Translations under genes and position numbers: made by a program
DNA from: JBEAOO01 sp041164825
GTDB taxonomy: Bacteria > Pseudomonadota > Gammaproteobacteria > Burkholderiales > Burkholderiaceae_C
Assembly (NCBI GenBank): GCA_041164825.1
Contig: JBEAOO010000321.1
Coordinates: 1-21,669, forward strand
Length of the DNA: 21,669 bases
Direction of reading: 5' to 3'
Part shown: one piece after another, positions 7,557-15,418 of the stretch
How the letters are laid out: every line of letters begins with the position of its first letter
Position numbering within the stretch: position 1 is the first letter of the stretch
The notes under the pieces: generated by a model
Databases searched by the model: none
What the model saw: only the letters and a program-made list of their open reading frames with translations
Told to the model about the DNA's origin: nothing

Positions 7557-8216
7557 TCAAGGCGCCACGCGCAGGTAGCGCAACACGCGCCCTTTGTAGG
7601 CGCCCTCCGCCTCAGGCAGCCAGCGCACCGACAGCGCGCTGGCACTGAAGCCCAGCGCCACCATGCGCTGGTTGAAGGCGCTGCGGTTGCCCCGGTCGGG
7701 GTCGACCACCAGCACCTCGGCAGCCGCATTGGCGTGGCGCGCAATGAAGGCCGCGAGCATCTGCGGCTGGCCACGGTCGTACAGCACATCGCTGGCCACC
7801 AACAAATCAAAACGGCCCAAGCTGTGGTCGTGCGCGGCCCAATCGCCAGTGCGGTAGGGCAACGGCGGCAGGGCGTTCAAGCGCACGTTTTCGGCCAAAA
7901 ACTCACCCGCCAGCGGGTGGTTGTCGCTGGCTGTCACATCACGCGTGCGGCGGTGCAGCGCCAAGCTGACCAGGCCCAATCCGCAGCCCAGTTCCAGCAC
8001 ACGGCGCGCGCCCACATCCACCGTTTGCAAATGCCCGGCCAACACCAAGGCCGACGGCCACACCAGCCCAAACAAGGGCCAGGCGGCCGATGAAATGCCG
8101 CGGCGCTCGGCCTCGCCGAGGGGGTCGTGGAACTGCTGCTTGTCGCTGAGCGCGCGGATCAGCGTGGGCTGACCGCCCACCTGGAGGGTGCGCAAGCGCG
8201 TGGTGTAGCCGGGCAT
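7557..8216 (-). CDS. Class I SAM-dependent methyltransferase
   Basis: The 219-aa product has motif I VLELGCGLG at about residues 73-81, then TASDNHPLAGEFLAENVRLN (motif II region) and FDLLVASDVLYDR (motif IV). The N-terminal part contains GISSAAWPLFGLVWPSALVLAGHL, typical of the METTL/nicotinamide N-methyltransferase-like (Methyltransf_16) group, whose members mostly methylate protein lysine or histidine. The target is unknown. It converges with the VF530 gene, and a small GC hairpin lies in the 37-bp gap. Confidence 0.85.
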   Translation of the reverse strand: MPGYTTRLRTLQVGGQPTLIRALSDKQQFHDPLGEAERRGISSAAWPLFGLVWPSALVLAGHLQTVDVGARRVLELGCGLGLVSLALHRRTRDVTASDNHPLAGEFLAENVRLNALPPLPYRTGDWAAHDHSLGRFDLLVASDVLYDRGQPQMLAAFIARHANAAAEVLVVDPDRGNRSAFNQRMVALGFSASALSVRWLPEAEGAYKGRVLRYLRVAP

Positions 8217-8347
8217 GGGCCCTTTCTTCGCGCAGCGCGGCCAGCAAGGGCCAGTGCGTCACGCGGGGTGGTGTGCGTCGTCGATCGGATCGGACAGGCA
8301 CAACCCCGTGAGAAGGGAGTGATGCAGGAGCGGGTGAGCGGCCCATG

Positions 8348-8374
8348 AAAAAAGCCAGCGCGGCGGCTGGCTTT
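8348..8374 (-). terminator. Rho-independent terminator after the 2OG dioxygenase gene
   Basis: A 9-bp stem (8351-8359 with 8366-8374) has a 6-nt loop. On the minus strand it runs into six T residues (AAAAAA at 8348-8353 on plus, partly in the stem). It lies about 45 bp after the dioxygenase stop and isolates that gene from the methyltransferase. Confidence 0.8.
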
Positions 8375-8417
8375 GTCGGGGCACGGCCCAGGGTAGCACG
8401 CGGGCGGGCGCACCCCC

Positions 8418-9146
8418 TCAAGGCCCTTGGAAGCCGCCGGCGCGGAAGGTCAACACCAGCGTGTCGCGGTGCCCCCCGTCGCCCACCGGTTGAATGGGCG
8501 TGCTCTCGTGGATCACCCGAGCATCGTCGAGCAACAGCAGCGACCAGGGCTCACTCAGCGTGAAGCGAATGCCGGCCGGCCCCTCGGCCTCAAACACGCG
8601 TGTCTCACCGCCCTTGATGGCCACGCGGTCGACCAAAAACACGGCCACAAAATCCACGCCATCGCGGTGCGCGCCTTCGGGTGTGGGGCGGCCGATGCCA
8701 TCGGTGGTGTCGATGCGAAAAAGATGCGCCTCGACATACCAAGGCTGCACCCCTTTGCGCGCCGAGCACTGGGCCGCCAAGCTCACCAGCAGCGCGGGCC
8801 ACGCGGGGTTGCCCAAGGTGCCAGGCAGCACCGGCTGAAACCAGCGTTGCAAGCCGCCATGCAGGGCGTTGTACTCCACGGGTTGCCAGTGGGCGCGGTG
8901 GGGTTTGTCGGTCACTTGCGCACCATCCACCACGCAGCATGCATGGCGACGCCGGCGGTAGCGGCCGCCGTCGCGCAGGTACTCGTCGGGTGGCAGGTCG
9001 ACCCAGCTGTGGGCGAGTTCGGCCAAGTCGGTGGCGCGGGCGCCGGTGAGCGTGCGCACCGCCGCTGCATCCAGCACCGCAAAACCTTGCTGCTGCAAGG
9101 CCAAGGTCACCGCATCGGGCGGGGTCAAGGGGGCGGACGGGCTCAT
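8418..9146 (-). CDS. 2OG-Fe(II) dioxygenase family protein
   Basis: The 242-aa product matches the 2OG-Fe_Oxy_2 family, which includes free amino-acid hydroxylases such as isoleucine dioxygenase. Iron ligands are visible as His160 and Asp162 in AHRDGVDF and His213 in RVIHEST. An Arg in GGHRDTLVLTFR (Arg226) suits 2-oxoglutarate binding. The EYLRDGGRYRRRRHACC stretch is also typical of the family. The substrate cannot be told from sequence. No clear SD precedes the ATG at 9146, and the plus strand there carries AGGAGAAG instead, so the start is tentative. Confidence 0.85.
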   Translation of the reverse strand: MSPSAPLTPPDAVTLALQQQGFAVLDAAAVRTLTGARATDLAELAHSWVDLPPDEYLRDGGRYRRRRHACCVVDGAQVTDKPHRAHWQPVEYNALHGGLQRWFQPVLPGTLGNPAWPALLVSLAAQCSARKGVQPWYVEAHLFRIDTTDGIGRPTPEGAHRDGVDFVAVFLVDRVAIKGGETRVFEAEGPAGIRFTLSEPWSLLLLDDARVIHESTPIQPVGDGGHRDTLVLTFRAGGFQGP

Positions 9147-9406
9147 GACAGGAGAAGGGCCGTGCAGGCCCGTGAGAAGGCAAGGAGAGGATTGTCGCCG
9201 GGCCGCAAAGGTTCCCCAACTTCACCCGCCATTACACCCGAGGACACAACTTCACCTTGACGCGGCACAGCGTTCACAGCCGACAGCCACAGTCACTTCC
9301 GTTGGTTCGATGCAGCACGCTTTTGGCCTGCTGTGCCTGAGCCGGCTTCTTTGTTCTCTGCGTCCCAGACGACCAGACCACACGCTCAACAAGCAGGAGT
9401 AAAACC

Positions 9407-9934
9407 ATGAAATTGATCGCCCAATCCATTCTCGCCGTGACCGCCTTGGCCGCCCTCTCCACCGCTGCTCAGGCTGAAGGCCTGTACGTCGGCGGCAGCG
9501 TTGGCGCCGGCCACTACAAGGGCGAGGCCATTGGCGGCGCCGAGACCGACCGCGCCGACACTGGCCTGAAGCTGTATGGCGGCTACACCATCAACCCGAA
9601 CCTGGCCATCGAGGCCGGCGCGGTCGACCTGGGCAAGGCCAGCAGCAGCGCCGGCACCGTCAAGTCCACCGGGCTGTTTGTCGACGCCGTGGGCACCTTG
9701 CCGCTGGACAAAGGCTTCTCGGCCATCGGCCGCGTCGGCCTGGTCAACGCCGGCACCACCAACTCCATCAGCGGCTCGGAATACGGCACCCGCCTGAAGC
9801 TTGGCGCCGGCCTGCAATACCAACTCGACCGCAACGTCTCGCTGCGCGGCGAATGGGAACGCTACAACCTGGGCACCAGCACCGGCAACACCCACAACGA
9901 CCTCTACACCGTGGGCGTGAACTACAAGTTCTGA
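9407..9934 (+). CDS. Outer-membrane beta-barrel (porin-family) protein
   Basis: The 175-aa product begins with a Sec signal peptide ending in AQA at residues 21-23. The mature part starts EGLYVGGSVGAGHYKG and shows alternating beta strands with Gly/Asp turns, consistent with an eight-stranded OmpA/OmpW-like barrel. It ends NYKF with the C-terminal aromatic required for BAM-mediated assembly. The conserved LRGEWERYNLG strand is typical of the 'outer membrane beta-barrel' superfamily. A strong SD (AGGAG at 9394-9398) precedes the ATG. A terminator follows, so it is monocistronic. Codon use is highly biased (AAC, CTG, GGC), suggesting strong expression. Ligand or function is unknown. Confidence 0.9.
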   Translation: MKLIAQSILAVTALAALSTAAQAEGLYVGGSVGAGHYKGEAIGGAETDRADTGLKLYGGYTINPNLAIEAGAVDLGKASSSAGTVKSTGLFVDAVGTLPLDKGFSAIGRVGLVNAGTTNSISGSEYGTRLKLGAGLQYQLDRNVSLRGEWERYNLGTSTGNTHNDLYTVGVNYKF

Positions 9935-9996
9935 TGCCCCAGGCCGCTTGAGCCCGCTCGACGGCCCTGCGGGGCCACAGCTCGATCACAAGGTTT

Positions 9997-10035
9997 CACC
10001 CCATCGGCGCCCTGGCGTCCATGGGGTGTTTTTTT
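9997..10035 (+). terminator. Rho-independent terminator after the beta-barrel gene
   Basis: An 8-bp stem (9997-10004 with 10021-10028), whose inner part can also pair, is followed by seven T residues at 10029-10035. A small GC hairpin (GGCCC/GGGCC near 9963-9976) lies just upstream. Confidence 0.9.
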
Positions 10036-10084
10036 GGGTATTGCACCGGCACGGCCGCGCGAGGCAGGCGCGCGAATGCAACGC

Positions 10085-10321
10085 TCAGGCCGCCGGCGCG
10101 CCCGTTGCCGGCAGCAAGACGATGCGCGTGTCGCCCATCGTCACCACCTGGCCGGCGCGCAGTTTGCAGGTCTTGCGCAGTTCTTCATGCCCATCAACCT
10201 GCACCAACCCGTCGGCAATCATCAGCTTGGCTTGGCCGCCGCTGTTGGCCAGGCCGGTGGCCTTGATCAGGGCGTCGAGGGTGATGATCTCGGTGCGGAG
10301 TTCGAAGTCGATGTGATTCAT
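10085..10321 (-). CDS. S4-domain RNA-binding protein, YbcJ-like
   Basis: The 78-aa product is nearly all one S4 fold: ITLDALIKATGLANSGGQAKLMIADGLVQVDG, followed by a short beta hairpin ending VTMGDTRIVLL. This is the layout of E. coli YbcJ, a small S4-like protein thought to bind structured RNA. The substrate is unknown. It lies upstream of nothing obvious on its strand and converges with the beta-barrel gene across the terminator. No strong SD is visible, so the start is chosen by homology. Confidence 0.85.
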   Translation of the reverse strand: MNHIDFELRTEIITLDALIKATGLANSGGQAKLMIADGLVQVDGHEELRKTCKLRAGQVVTMGDTRIVLLPATGAPAA

Positions 10322-10404
10322 GGCGGGCGGGGCGACGGATCGCGGAGCAAAAGCCGATTGTCGCCGCGCTGCTCAGCGGCTCAGACCCGCCGATACGCAA
10401 ACAC

Positions 10405-11400
10405 TCAAGCAACCAAACCGAACTCGCGCGCCAGCAGGGTGTACGAGTGGCGTCGCACCTGCGGGTCGTGGGCCCAGGTGTTGACCACCAACTCCTTCAG
10501 GCCCAAGGCGGCTGCCAGGCTGCGCGTCTTGTCGGCCACCTGGGCCGCACTGCCCACCAGCGCTTTGTGGCGCATCGGTGCCAAGGTGGCGAGCTCCGCC
10601 TCGGTGAAGCCTTGTGCCGCCACGCTGGCCGGGTCTTGCAAGGGGCGGATCACGCCGCGCGCGCGGTCGACCCGCCAACGCTCGCGAGGCGCGGCTTGGT
10701 ACAAGGCCTCGGCCTCGGTCTCGGCCGCCAGCGCCCAGACGCAAATCGTGGGCTCCGGCTCAGGGTGGCGCTCGCTGGGGCGGTAGAGCGTGCGGTAGAG
10801 GTCCAGCGCTTGCTCAACGCCTTGGCCATCCATGAAGAAGTAGGCAAAGGCGTAGGGCAGGCCCAGGTGTGCGGCAAGCTGCGCGCCGTAGTCGCTGCTG
10901 CCCAGCATCCACAGCGTGGGTGCATGGGAGCCCTGCGGGTGGGCGGTGATGCCGCGGTGGCGGGGCTGGTGCGTCCATGCACGCAGGTCTTGCACCTGCC
11001 GCGGAAAGTCGTCGGCCGAGGGGTTGGCAAACGGGTTCAGCGCCTGCGCGGTGCGCTGGTCGCCGCCGGGCGCGCGGCCCACACCGAGGTCGATGCGGCC
11101 CGGCGCCAAAGCCTCCAGCACACGGAACTGCTCGGCCACCTTGAGCGCGCTGTAGTGCGGCAGCATGACGCCCGCACTGCCCAGCCGAATGCGCGAGGTG
11201 CGCGCAGCGATGGCCGCCAGCAAAATCTCGGGCGCGCTGCCCACGATGGTGGGCAGGCTGTGGTGCTCGCTGGCCCAAAAGCGGTGGTAGCCCAAGGCCT
11301 CCACGTGCTCGGCCAACGCCAGCGATTCGCGGATCGCAGCATCTTCGCTGGCGCCCGCCAGAGACACCGATTGGTCCAGCACACTCAAGCGCAAGTTCAT
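10405..11400 (-). CDS. LLM-class flavin-dependent oxidoreductase (luciferase-like)
   Basis: The 331-aa product belongs to the luciferase-like monooxygenase group, in the subgroup of E. coli YhbW (MsnO8-like). Signatures include LSVLDQS at the N-terminus, GYHRFWASEHHSLPTIVGSAPEILLAAIAARTS, LGSAGVMLPHYSALKVAEQFRVLEALAPGRIDLGVGRAPG, and WMLGSSDYGAQLAAHLGLPYAFAYFF. These are typical FMN-dependent TIM-barrel features. Its substrate is unknown. No SD is evident before the ATG at 11400, but the N-terminus aligns with the family start. Confidence 0.9.
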   Translation of the reverse strand: MNLRLSVLDQSVSLAGASEDAAIRESLALAEHVEALGYHRFWASEHHSLPTIVGSAPEILLAAIAARTSRIRLGSAGVMLPHYSALKVAEQFRVLEALAPGRIDLGVGRAPGGDQRTAQALNPFANPSADDFPRQVQDLRAWTHQPRHRGITAHPQGSHAPTLWMLGSSDYGAQLAAHLGLPYAFAYFFMDGQGVEQALDLYRTLYRPSERHPEPEPTICVWALAAETEAEALYQAAPRERWRVDRARGVIRPLQDPASVAAQGFTEAELATLAPMRHKALVGSAAQVADKTRSLAAALGLKELVVNTWAHDPQVRRHSYTLLAREFGLVA

Positions 11401-11449
11401 ATGGGTTGCCGTGCAAACGGAAACCCTGAGCTTGGCACAAGCGGCCCGA

Positions 11450-11476
11450 CCTGCGCTGGCGCAAGGTCAGCGCAGG
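11450..11476. repeat. 9-bp inverted repeat downstream of the secreted-protein gene
   Basis: CCTGCGCTG at 11450-11458 and CAGCGCAGG at 11468-11476 are perfect reverse complements around a 9-nt loop. This lies 12 bp after the minus-strand stop at 11488. There is no T-run, so if it ends transcription it is not a classical intrinsic terminator. Confidence 0.5.
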
Positions 11477-11487
11477 CGGGCGGTCGA

Positions 11488-11970
11488 TCAGTCGCCGCGG
11501 CCGTGGCCCCGGCCGTGATCGCGACCGCCATGGCCGCGTTGATCACGCCATTCACGATCGCCCCGGTCATCCCGGCGCTCGTCGCGGCGGTCATCGGCCC
11601 GCTCGTAGGCGCGACCCGGCCCCGGACCCCAATCGTCATGCCCATAGGCGGGTGTGCGCACGAAATAGACCGGCTGACCGCAGGCTTGGTAGCGGCCGCA
11701 GTAGCGGCCCCAATTGCGCGCATGGCCAGGGGGCACGTTCATGTAGATGGGCGAGGCCACCACCGGGCGCGGCGACTGCACGATCACCACCGGTTGTTGG
11801 TAGACCACCGGCGGTGGCGGGCGGTCGCCGATGCGCACGCGGCCATACACGCCGGGCGCCACTTCGCCTTCCAAGGTGACAGACACATTGGCGGCCAGCG
11901 CACTGCCGGCAGCGGTGAGGCCCATCAGGGCCAAGGCCGAGGCGGCCATCCAGGGTCGAAGTTTCATCAT
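11488..11970 (-). CDS. Secreted protein with Arg/Asp/Gly/His-rich tail
   Basis: From ATG 11970 the product is 160 aa. It has a signal peptide (MMKLRPWMAASALALMGL, cleavage likely after ALA near residue 26) and a short mature domain. That domain has VTLEGEVAPGVYGRVRIGD, a Pro/Val-rich stretch, IYMNVPPGHARNWGRYC and YQACGQPVYFV. The two Cys (residues 91 and 97) could form a disulfide. The last 45 residues are a low-complexity run of D, R, E, G and H. Similar 'PPGHARNW..YC' proteins occur in beta- and gammaproteobacteria without a known function. AGGA lies about 11 nt before the start; the second ATG (11967) is an alternative. The longer frame to 12141 lacks a signal peptide at its start. Confidence 0.75.
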   Translation of the reverse strand: MMKLRPWMAASALALMGLTAAGSALAANVSVTLEGEVAPGVYGRVRIGDRPPPPVVYQQPVVIVQSPRPVVASPIYMNVPPGHARNWGRYCGRYQACGQPVYFVRTPAYGHDDWGPGPGRAYERADDRRDERRDDRGDREWRDQRGHGGRDHGRGHGRGD

Positions 11971-12310
11971 GGTGTGGTGTGTCCTGTGCAACGGCCCCGA
12001 TCGCAGGGCCTGTGCACTGGTTAACGCTTCAGGCCCCGCCACCGCCGACGACAGCACCGTAAGCAATCGTGTCAGCCGGGCGCACCCTGCGTGCGCCACA
12101 CGTTCTCCCGCCACATCGATCGCCGGCACAACAGCGCGCATTCGTGTACATTAGCTGCACAGGTATACGCAAGACAGTGGTTGTTAGATTTCTCGCTTCA
12201 CTCAGCAGGTTCCTGCTGGGCTCTGTTAGAAACCCCCTTCTTCTCTTGAGTGTCTCTGCATGCGCATGCATGTGCTGCGCATTTAATTTGTTTGACAGAT
12301 AGGATCGTCC
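11971..12310 (+). promoter_or_regulatory. Divergent intergenic region with cold-shock gene leader
   Basis: This 340-bp gap separates the secreted-protein gene and the csp gene. The right half is unusually T-rich for this genome. TATACG at 12164-12169 is a possible -10, with a weak TTCGTG at 12141-12146 spaced 17 bp upstream, giving a leader of about 135 nt. The leader holds a small hairpin (AGCAG/CTGCT, 12204-12217) and a perfect 14-bp palindrome at 12257-12270. Long structured leaders are known for cspA-type genes. The promoter call is tentative. Confidence 0.4.
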
Positions 12311-12520
12311 ATGACGACGCAAACCGGTACCGTGAAGTGGTTCAACGAGAGCAAGGGCTACGGCTTCATCGCTCAAGACGCAGGTGGTGCTGACCTGTTC
12401 GCCCACTTCCGTGACATTCAAGGCAATGGCTTCAAGACGCTGCTGGAAAACCAGCGCGTTGAATTTGAAGTGAAGCAAGGCCAAAAGGGCCTGCAGGCTG
12501 CGAACATTCGCGCCATCTGA
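12311..12520 (+). CDS. Cold-shock domain protein (CspA family)
   Basis: The 69-aa product is a single cold-shock domain that binds single-stranded RNA/DNA. GTVKWFNESKGYGFI includes RNP1 (KGYGFI). RNP2 is DLFAHF, where many homologues have VFVHF. The C-terminal half EFEVKQGQKGLQAANI is standard. AGGA at 12301-12304 is 6 nt before the ATG. It is monocistronic, with a long leader and a strong terminator. Whether it is cold-induced or constitutive (CspC/E-like) cannot be told from sequence. Confidence 0.95.
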   Translation: MTTQTGTVKWFNESKGYGFIAQDAGGADLFAHFRDIQGNGFKTLLENQRVEFEVKQGQKGLQAANIRAI

Positions 12521-12550
12521 GCCCAGGGCCGCAAGGCCCTCGCTCCAGAC

Positions 12551-12576
12551 AACGCGGCCTCGGCCGCGTTTTTTTT
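12551..12576 (+). terminator. Rho-independent terminator of the csp gene
   Basis: AACGCGGC pairs with GCCGCGTT around a short loop and is followed by eight T residues ending at 12576. A second small GC hairpin (GGGCC/GGCCC) lies just after the stop codon at about 12525-12538. Confidence 0.92.
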
Positions 12577-12624
12577 CGCCTGCTCGGCGGCGATGCGGCT
12601 GGCACCGCAGCGACAGGCAACACA

Positions 12625-15414
12625 ATGGTGGCAAGCGGCACAGTGCCTCGCCCCCGCCCAGTCCACACAGCCTCACCGACGACCGAGCCTGGTTTCATGT
12701 GCCCCGATCCGGACCCCTCGCCCTCCGCCGCCGCCGCGCCCACCACGGCACTGTCTTCGGCCGCCATGTCCGCCTTGGTGCAGAGTTGCGGCAGCCCGAT
12801 GGCCCTGGTGCATGCCCATTCGGGTCAGCTGCGCTGGTGCAACGCGGCCTGGGCCGACACCCTGGACACGGCGCTGCAAGAGCTGGTGCCTACCGGGTGG
12901 CTGAAGGCCCGAGGCACAGGCGTCAGCGGCTTGCAGCGAGACGGGCAACGTTTCCGAGCCCGTGCGCAGGCCCAGCCCGTCCCGGCGTCGGCAGAGGCAC
13001 CCGCGCTGGTGGCCTTGTCGCTGTTTGAGCTGCAAGCCGACACCCCGGCGCAAGACGGCCCCGAGACCCAGAGCGGGCTGTTCGATGCCGAAGCCCTCTC
13101 CGGCGGTGGGCAGGACGGCCTCGCGCTGCAACTGGCGGTGTCGTTGAGCCGCATCGGCATCTGGCGGCAAGACCTGCACACCGGCTTGGTGACCTGCAAC
13201 GCGCAGGCACGCGACCTGTTCGGCATGGACCCGGAAGTGCACTGCGCACCGATGCCAGAAATACGCGCCCTGGTGCACCCAGCCGACATGGCGCTGGTGG
13301 TGCGGGCGGCCGAGCGGTCGTTGCTGAACCCCGGCCCCACCGACATCCAAGCCCGCTACCCGCGACGCGACGGCGCCGGTTGGCGCCACGTGCTCACACG
13401 GCGTGTGCTGGAACGCGATGCCAGCGGCCAAGCCGTGGCCTTCGTGGGCGTGGCGCTGGACGTGTCTGAGCGCACCGAAGAGGCCGCGCGCGCGCAAGAC
13501 CTCTCCGATCGATTGGAGCTGGCCACCACCGGCGCCTGGATTGGGGTGTGGAGCCGCGATGTGGGAAACGGCAGCGGCGAGTGGAGCGACCGCATGTTCG
13601 AGATCTATGGCCGCGACCCGGCCAAAGGCGTGCCCAGCCACGCCGATTGGGTGCCACTGGTGCACCCCGATGACATGGACCGCATGGCGCGCAACCGCGA
13701 ACACCTGCTGGCCAACGACGAAGGGATCTTGGAGCAGGAATTCCGCGTCATTGGCGACGATGGCCGAGTGCGCTGGGTGGGCAACTGGGCGCGTCTGGAG
13801 CTGCGCGCCGGGCGCAGCGTCATTGTGGGCATCGCCATGGACGTGACCGAGCGCGTGAACTCGGCTGCGGCCCTGCGCGGCGCCCACGAGCGCGCCGACT
13901 TGGCCGCGCGCGGCGCCGGCATGGGCACCTGGGAATGGAACGTGGTGGACAACACCGCGGTCTGGGACGACACCATGTTTGTGCTGCGTGGCCTGGCCCC
14001 GCGTGCCGAGGCGCTCGACGAAGCCGAGCGCATGGCCATTGCCCACCCCGACGACCGGGAGCGGGTGAGCACCTTGCTGCGTGCCGCAGTCGCTACCGGC
14101 GAGACGGCCAACTACGAATTCCGCGTCGTGTGGCCCGACGGCAGCGTGCACTGGTTGGCCTCGCACTCCACGCCCGTGTTTGACGACGACGGCGCGGTGC
14201 GGCGCCACATTGGCATCAACTGGGACATCACCGAAACCCACGAGGCTGCGCAGGCCCGGCGCGAGCGCGAGATCGCGCAACGCGAGAGTCAGGCCAAGTC
14301 GGTTTTCCTCGCGCGCATGAGCCACGAGCTGCGCACACCGCTCAATGCCGTGCTCGGTTTTGCGCAACTGCTGCAGCTCGATGCCGACCCGCTCACCGAG
14401 GCCCAGCGCAGCAAGGTCGCACACATCCGCACGGCCGGCGAACACCTGCTGTCGCTGATCAACGATGTGCTTGATTTGTCCAGCCTCGACAGCGAACACC
14501 GGCGCCCGCAAAGCCAGGCCACCACCGTCCACGACCTGGTGACCCAGGCCCTGCCACTGATCCACGCCAGCGCGCTGCAGCGCGACATTGCGCTGCACAT
14601 CGGCCCGCTGCCCGGCGTGGTGCAGGTCGACCCGATGCGCATGCGCCAAGTGCTGCTCAACCTGCTGAGCAACGCGGTGAAATACAACCGCGTGAGCGGC
14701 GAGGTGTGGGTGAGTTCGCACGACGACGGCAGCACCGTGCGCATTGAAGTGCGCGACTCGGGCCTCGGCCTCAGCGAGTCGCAACGCATGCACTTGTTTG
14801 AACCCTTCAACCGCCTGGGCGCTGAGAGCACCGGCGTTGAAGGCACAGGCATGGGCTTGGTGATTGCCAAAGCGATGGTCGAGCACATGGCTGGGCGCAT
14901 TGAGGTGCGCAGCACACCCGGCGCGGGCTCCAGCTTCGCGCTGGTGTTCGACACCCCCAGCGGCACGCTCCAGGCCCACCCGCCGCCGCCCGAAGCCGCC
15001 AACCCCAGCGTGCGCCCTCGCGCCCGCGGTCGCCTGCTCTACATCGAAGACAACGAGGTCAATGTGCTGGTGTTTGAGGAGCTGGTGCGCAGCCGCTCCG
15101 ACATCAGCGTGCACAGCGCGCCCACCGCCGCACTCGGGGTGGCTCATGCGCTGAGCCAGCCCCCCGACCTGGTGGTGATCGACATGCAGCTGCCCGACGG
15201 CAGTGGCTTTGACGTGCTGCGCGCCCTGCACGCCGACCCACGCACGCGATGCATCCCCTGCGTCGCGCTCTCGGCCAACGCGCTGCCCGAGGCCATCACC
15301 GCGGCCCGCTCGGCTGGCTTTGCCGAATACTGGACCAAGCCGCTGGATTTCGCCCGCTTTGAAGTGGCCATGCAGCGCTGGTTTGCCGGCAGCCACCGCC
15401 CCCCTGACGCTTGA
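12625..15414 (+). CDS. Multi-PAS hybrid sensor histidine kinase/response regulator
   Basis: The 929-aa product has several PAS domains, a HisKA/HATPase core and a C-terminal receiver. The first PAS is weak (about 48-115). Three clearer ones follow at about 165-290, 293-415 and 420-545, each ending in a PAC-type DVSE/DVTE/DITE motif. Phospho-acceptor His567 is in SHELRTPLNAV. The ATPase has the N-box LLNLLSNAVKYN, DSGLGLS and GTGMGL. The receiver has YIEDNEVN, phospho-acceptor Asp853 in VVIDMQLPDGSG, and Lys in YWTKPLD. No transmembrane helix is seen, so it should sense cytoplasmic signals, perhaps redox or ligand. No DNA-binding regulator is adjacent. Start codon choice is uncertain: ATG 12625 has a weak AGG SD, and 12697 and 12766 are alternatives. 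Confidence 0.9.
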   Translation: MVASGTVPRPRPVHTASPTTEPGFMCPDPDPSPSAAAAPTTALSSAAMSALVQSCGSPMALVHAHSGQLRWCNAAWADTLDTALQELVPTGWLKARGTGVSGLQRDGQRFRARAQAQPVPASAEAPALVALSLFELQADTPAQDGPETQSGLFDAEALSGGGQDGLALQLAVSLSRIGIWRQDLHTGLVTCNAQARDLFGMDPEVHCAPMPEIRALVHPADMALVVRAAERSLLNPGPTDIQARYPRRDGAGWRHVLTRRVLERDASGQAVAFVGVALDVSERTEEAARAQDLSDRLELATTGAWIGVWSRDVGNGSGEWSDRMFEIYGRDPAKGVPSHADWVPLVHPDDMDRMARNREHLLANDEGILEQEFRVIGDDGRVRWVGNWARLELRAGRSVIVGIAMDVTERVNSAAALRGAHERADLAARGAGMGTWEWNVVDNTAVWDDTMFVLRGLAPRAEALDEAERMAIAHPDDRERVSTLLRAAVATGETANYEFRVVWPDGSVHWLASHSTPVFDDDGAVRRHIGINWDITETHEAAQARREREIAQRESQAKSVFLARMSHELRTPLNAVLGFAQLLQLDADPLTEAQRSKVAHIRTAGEHLLSLINDVLDLSSLDSEHRRPQSQATTVHDLVTQALPLIHASALQRDIALHIGPLPGVVQVDPMRMRQVLLNLLSNAVKYNRVSGEVWVSSHDDGSTVRIEVRDSGLGLSESQRMHLFEPFNRLGAESTGVEGTGMGLVIAKAMVEHMAGRIEVRSTPGAGSSFALVFDTPSGTLQAHPPPPEAANPSVRPRARGRLLYIEDNEVNVLVFEELVRSRSDISVHSAPTAALGVAHALSQPPDLVVIDMQLPDGSGFDVLRALHADPRTRCIPCVALSANALPEAITAARSAGFAEYWTKPLDFARFEVAMQRWFAGSHRPPDA

Positions 15415-15418
15415 ACCC

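Noticed and set aside
9257..9285. TTGACG as a -35 for the beta-barrel gene
   Set aside because: No acceptable -10 was found 16-18 bp downstream.
10447..12024. 525-codon plus-strand frame across two minus-strand genes
   Set aside because: It crosses the well-supported luciferase-like gene and the secreted-protein gene in antisense and has no domain.
12292..12297. Perfect TTGACA -35 box just before the csp gene
   Set aside because: A matching -10 would fall inside the coding sequence, past the SD and start codon.
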